Assembly: GCA_002438345.1 (NCBI GenBank)
Contig: DJUJ01000079.1
Coordinates: 10,748 to 16,348, forward strand
DNA: 5,601 bases
Source of the DNA: Paenibacillus sp. UBA6285
GTDB taxonomy: Bacteria > Bacillota > Bacilli > Paenibacillales > Paenibacillaceae
Direction: 5' to 3'
Shown: in pieces, positions 5,207 through 5,601 of the stretch
How the letters are laid out: each line of letters begins with the position of its first letter
Numbering within the stretch: position 1 is the first letter of the stretch
Program-made: the position numbers and the translations under genes
The notes under the pieces: generated by a model
Told to the model about the DNA's origin: nothing
The model's input: the letters and a program-made list of their open reading frames with translations, nothing else
The model's database searches: none

Positions 5207-5601
5207 ATGAAATTTGATGATTACCGCTACGAGCGGCCAGATGTAGAGAAGTTCAAGCAAGACTTTAACAACCTGCTGAAAGATCTCAACGACACATCAC
5301 CATTAGAGGTACAAAAAGCTTCCGTCACTGCCATTAACAAGCTTCGCAATGAGTTTGATACCATGCAGACATTGGTTAGCGTTCGCCATTCTATCAACAC
5401 GACGGATGAATTTTACAAAGCCGAACAAGAATTCATGGACGAAATTGGGCCTGTCGTTCAGGAATACATAACCGACTACTACAAAGCACTCGTACATTCC
5501 AAATATAGAGCCGAGTTTGAAAAGGAATGGGGTGCTCAGTTACTCCAGCTTGCTGAAGTTTCGCTGCGGACATTTAGTCCGGAAATCATTGAAGATTTAC
5601 A
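5207..5601 (+). CDS. M3-family oligoendopeptidase (Pz-peptidase/PepF-like), N-terminal part, cut by window end
   Basis: The frame is open for 131 codons from the ATG at 5207 to the end of the window. The N-terminus (FDDYRYERPDVEKFKQDF, then AINKLRNEFDTMQTL at about residues 45-59, VRHSINTTDEFYKAEQEF at 62-79, and SLRTFSPEIIEDL at 119-131) closely follows Pz-peptidase-like M3 oligoendopeptidases of Bacillales. These are cytosolic zinc metallopeptidases of about 560 residues that cleave short peptides. The catalytic HExxH motif lies well beyond the window, so activity cannot be judged. No signal peptide is visible. AAAGGAAG (5188-5195) is the likely ribosome binding site, 11 bases from the ATG, which is slightly long. 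The gene is divergent from the SRPBCC gene. Confidence 0.9.
   Translation, partial: MKFDDYRYERPDVEKFKQDFNNLLKDLNDTSPLEVQKASVTAINKLRNEFDTMQTLVSVRHSINTTDEFYKAEQEFMDEIGPVVQEYITDYYKALVHSKYRAEFEKEWGAQLLQLAEVSLRTFSPEIIEDL

Overview
The window looks like a chromosomal segment of a low-to-moderate-GC Firmicute, most likely Paenibacillus or a close relative. This rests on strong GGAGG-type ribosome binding sites, intrinsic terminators with long T-tracts, consensus sigma-A promoters, GTG starts, and proteins of Bacillales type: a short NAD-type 6-phosphogluconate dehydrogenase and a Pz-peptidase-like M3 oligopeptidase. The genus is inferred from protein character only; no database search was possible.

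Layout, left to right. At 1-514 (+) is the effector-binding part of a DeoR-family sugar regulator whose DNA-binding end lies outside the window. It converges on a small SAM-dependent methyltransferase (598-1242, -) resembling phospholipid N-methyltransferases, and the hairpin between them ends the methyltransferase transcript. Next come gnd (1412-2305, -) and zwf (2378-3919, -), the two dehydrogenases of the oxidative pentose phosphate pathway. zwf is transcribed first, from a good sigma-A promoter (TTGACG, 17 bp, TATGAT). A strong terminator whose loop holds the zwf stop codon separates it from gnd. A perfect Fnr/CRP-type palindrome lies about 100 bp upstream of the zwf start point.

From 3920 to 4563 there is no convincing intact gene. 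This stretch holds the zwf control region, a strong terminator reading leftward (4142-4168), and a puzzling block at about 4336-4562. That block is unusually rich in consecutive complementary segments, including a 13-position stem with one mismatch and one G-T pair. The wobble pairs favour folding of the + strand transcript. It may be a structured RNA or a dispersed intergenic element. A competing reading is the decayed remains of a small FtsK-gamma-like winged-helix gene.

At 4564-4992 (-) is an AHSA1/SRPBCC-domain protein whose real start is probably a GTG behind a GGAGGAGG site. Divergent from it, at 5207 and running off the right end (+), is the N-terminal part of an M3-family oligoendopeptidase.

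Functionally, zwf and gnd form one metabolic unit: glucose-6-phosphate to 6-phosphogluconolactone, then 6-phosphogluconate to ribulose-5-phosphate. The lactonase is not present here. The other genes look like independent single-gene transcription units. No transposase, CRISPR array, tRNA or rRNA was seen.
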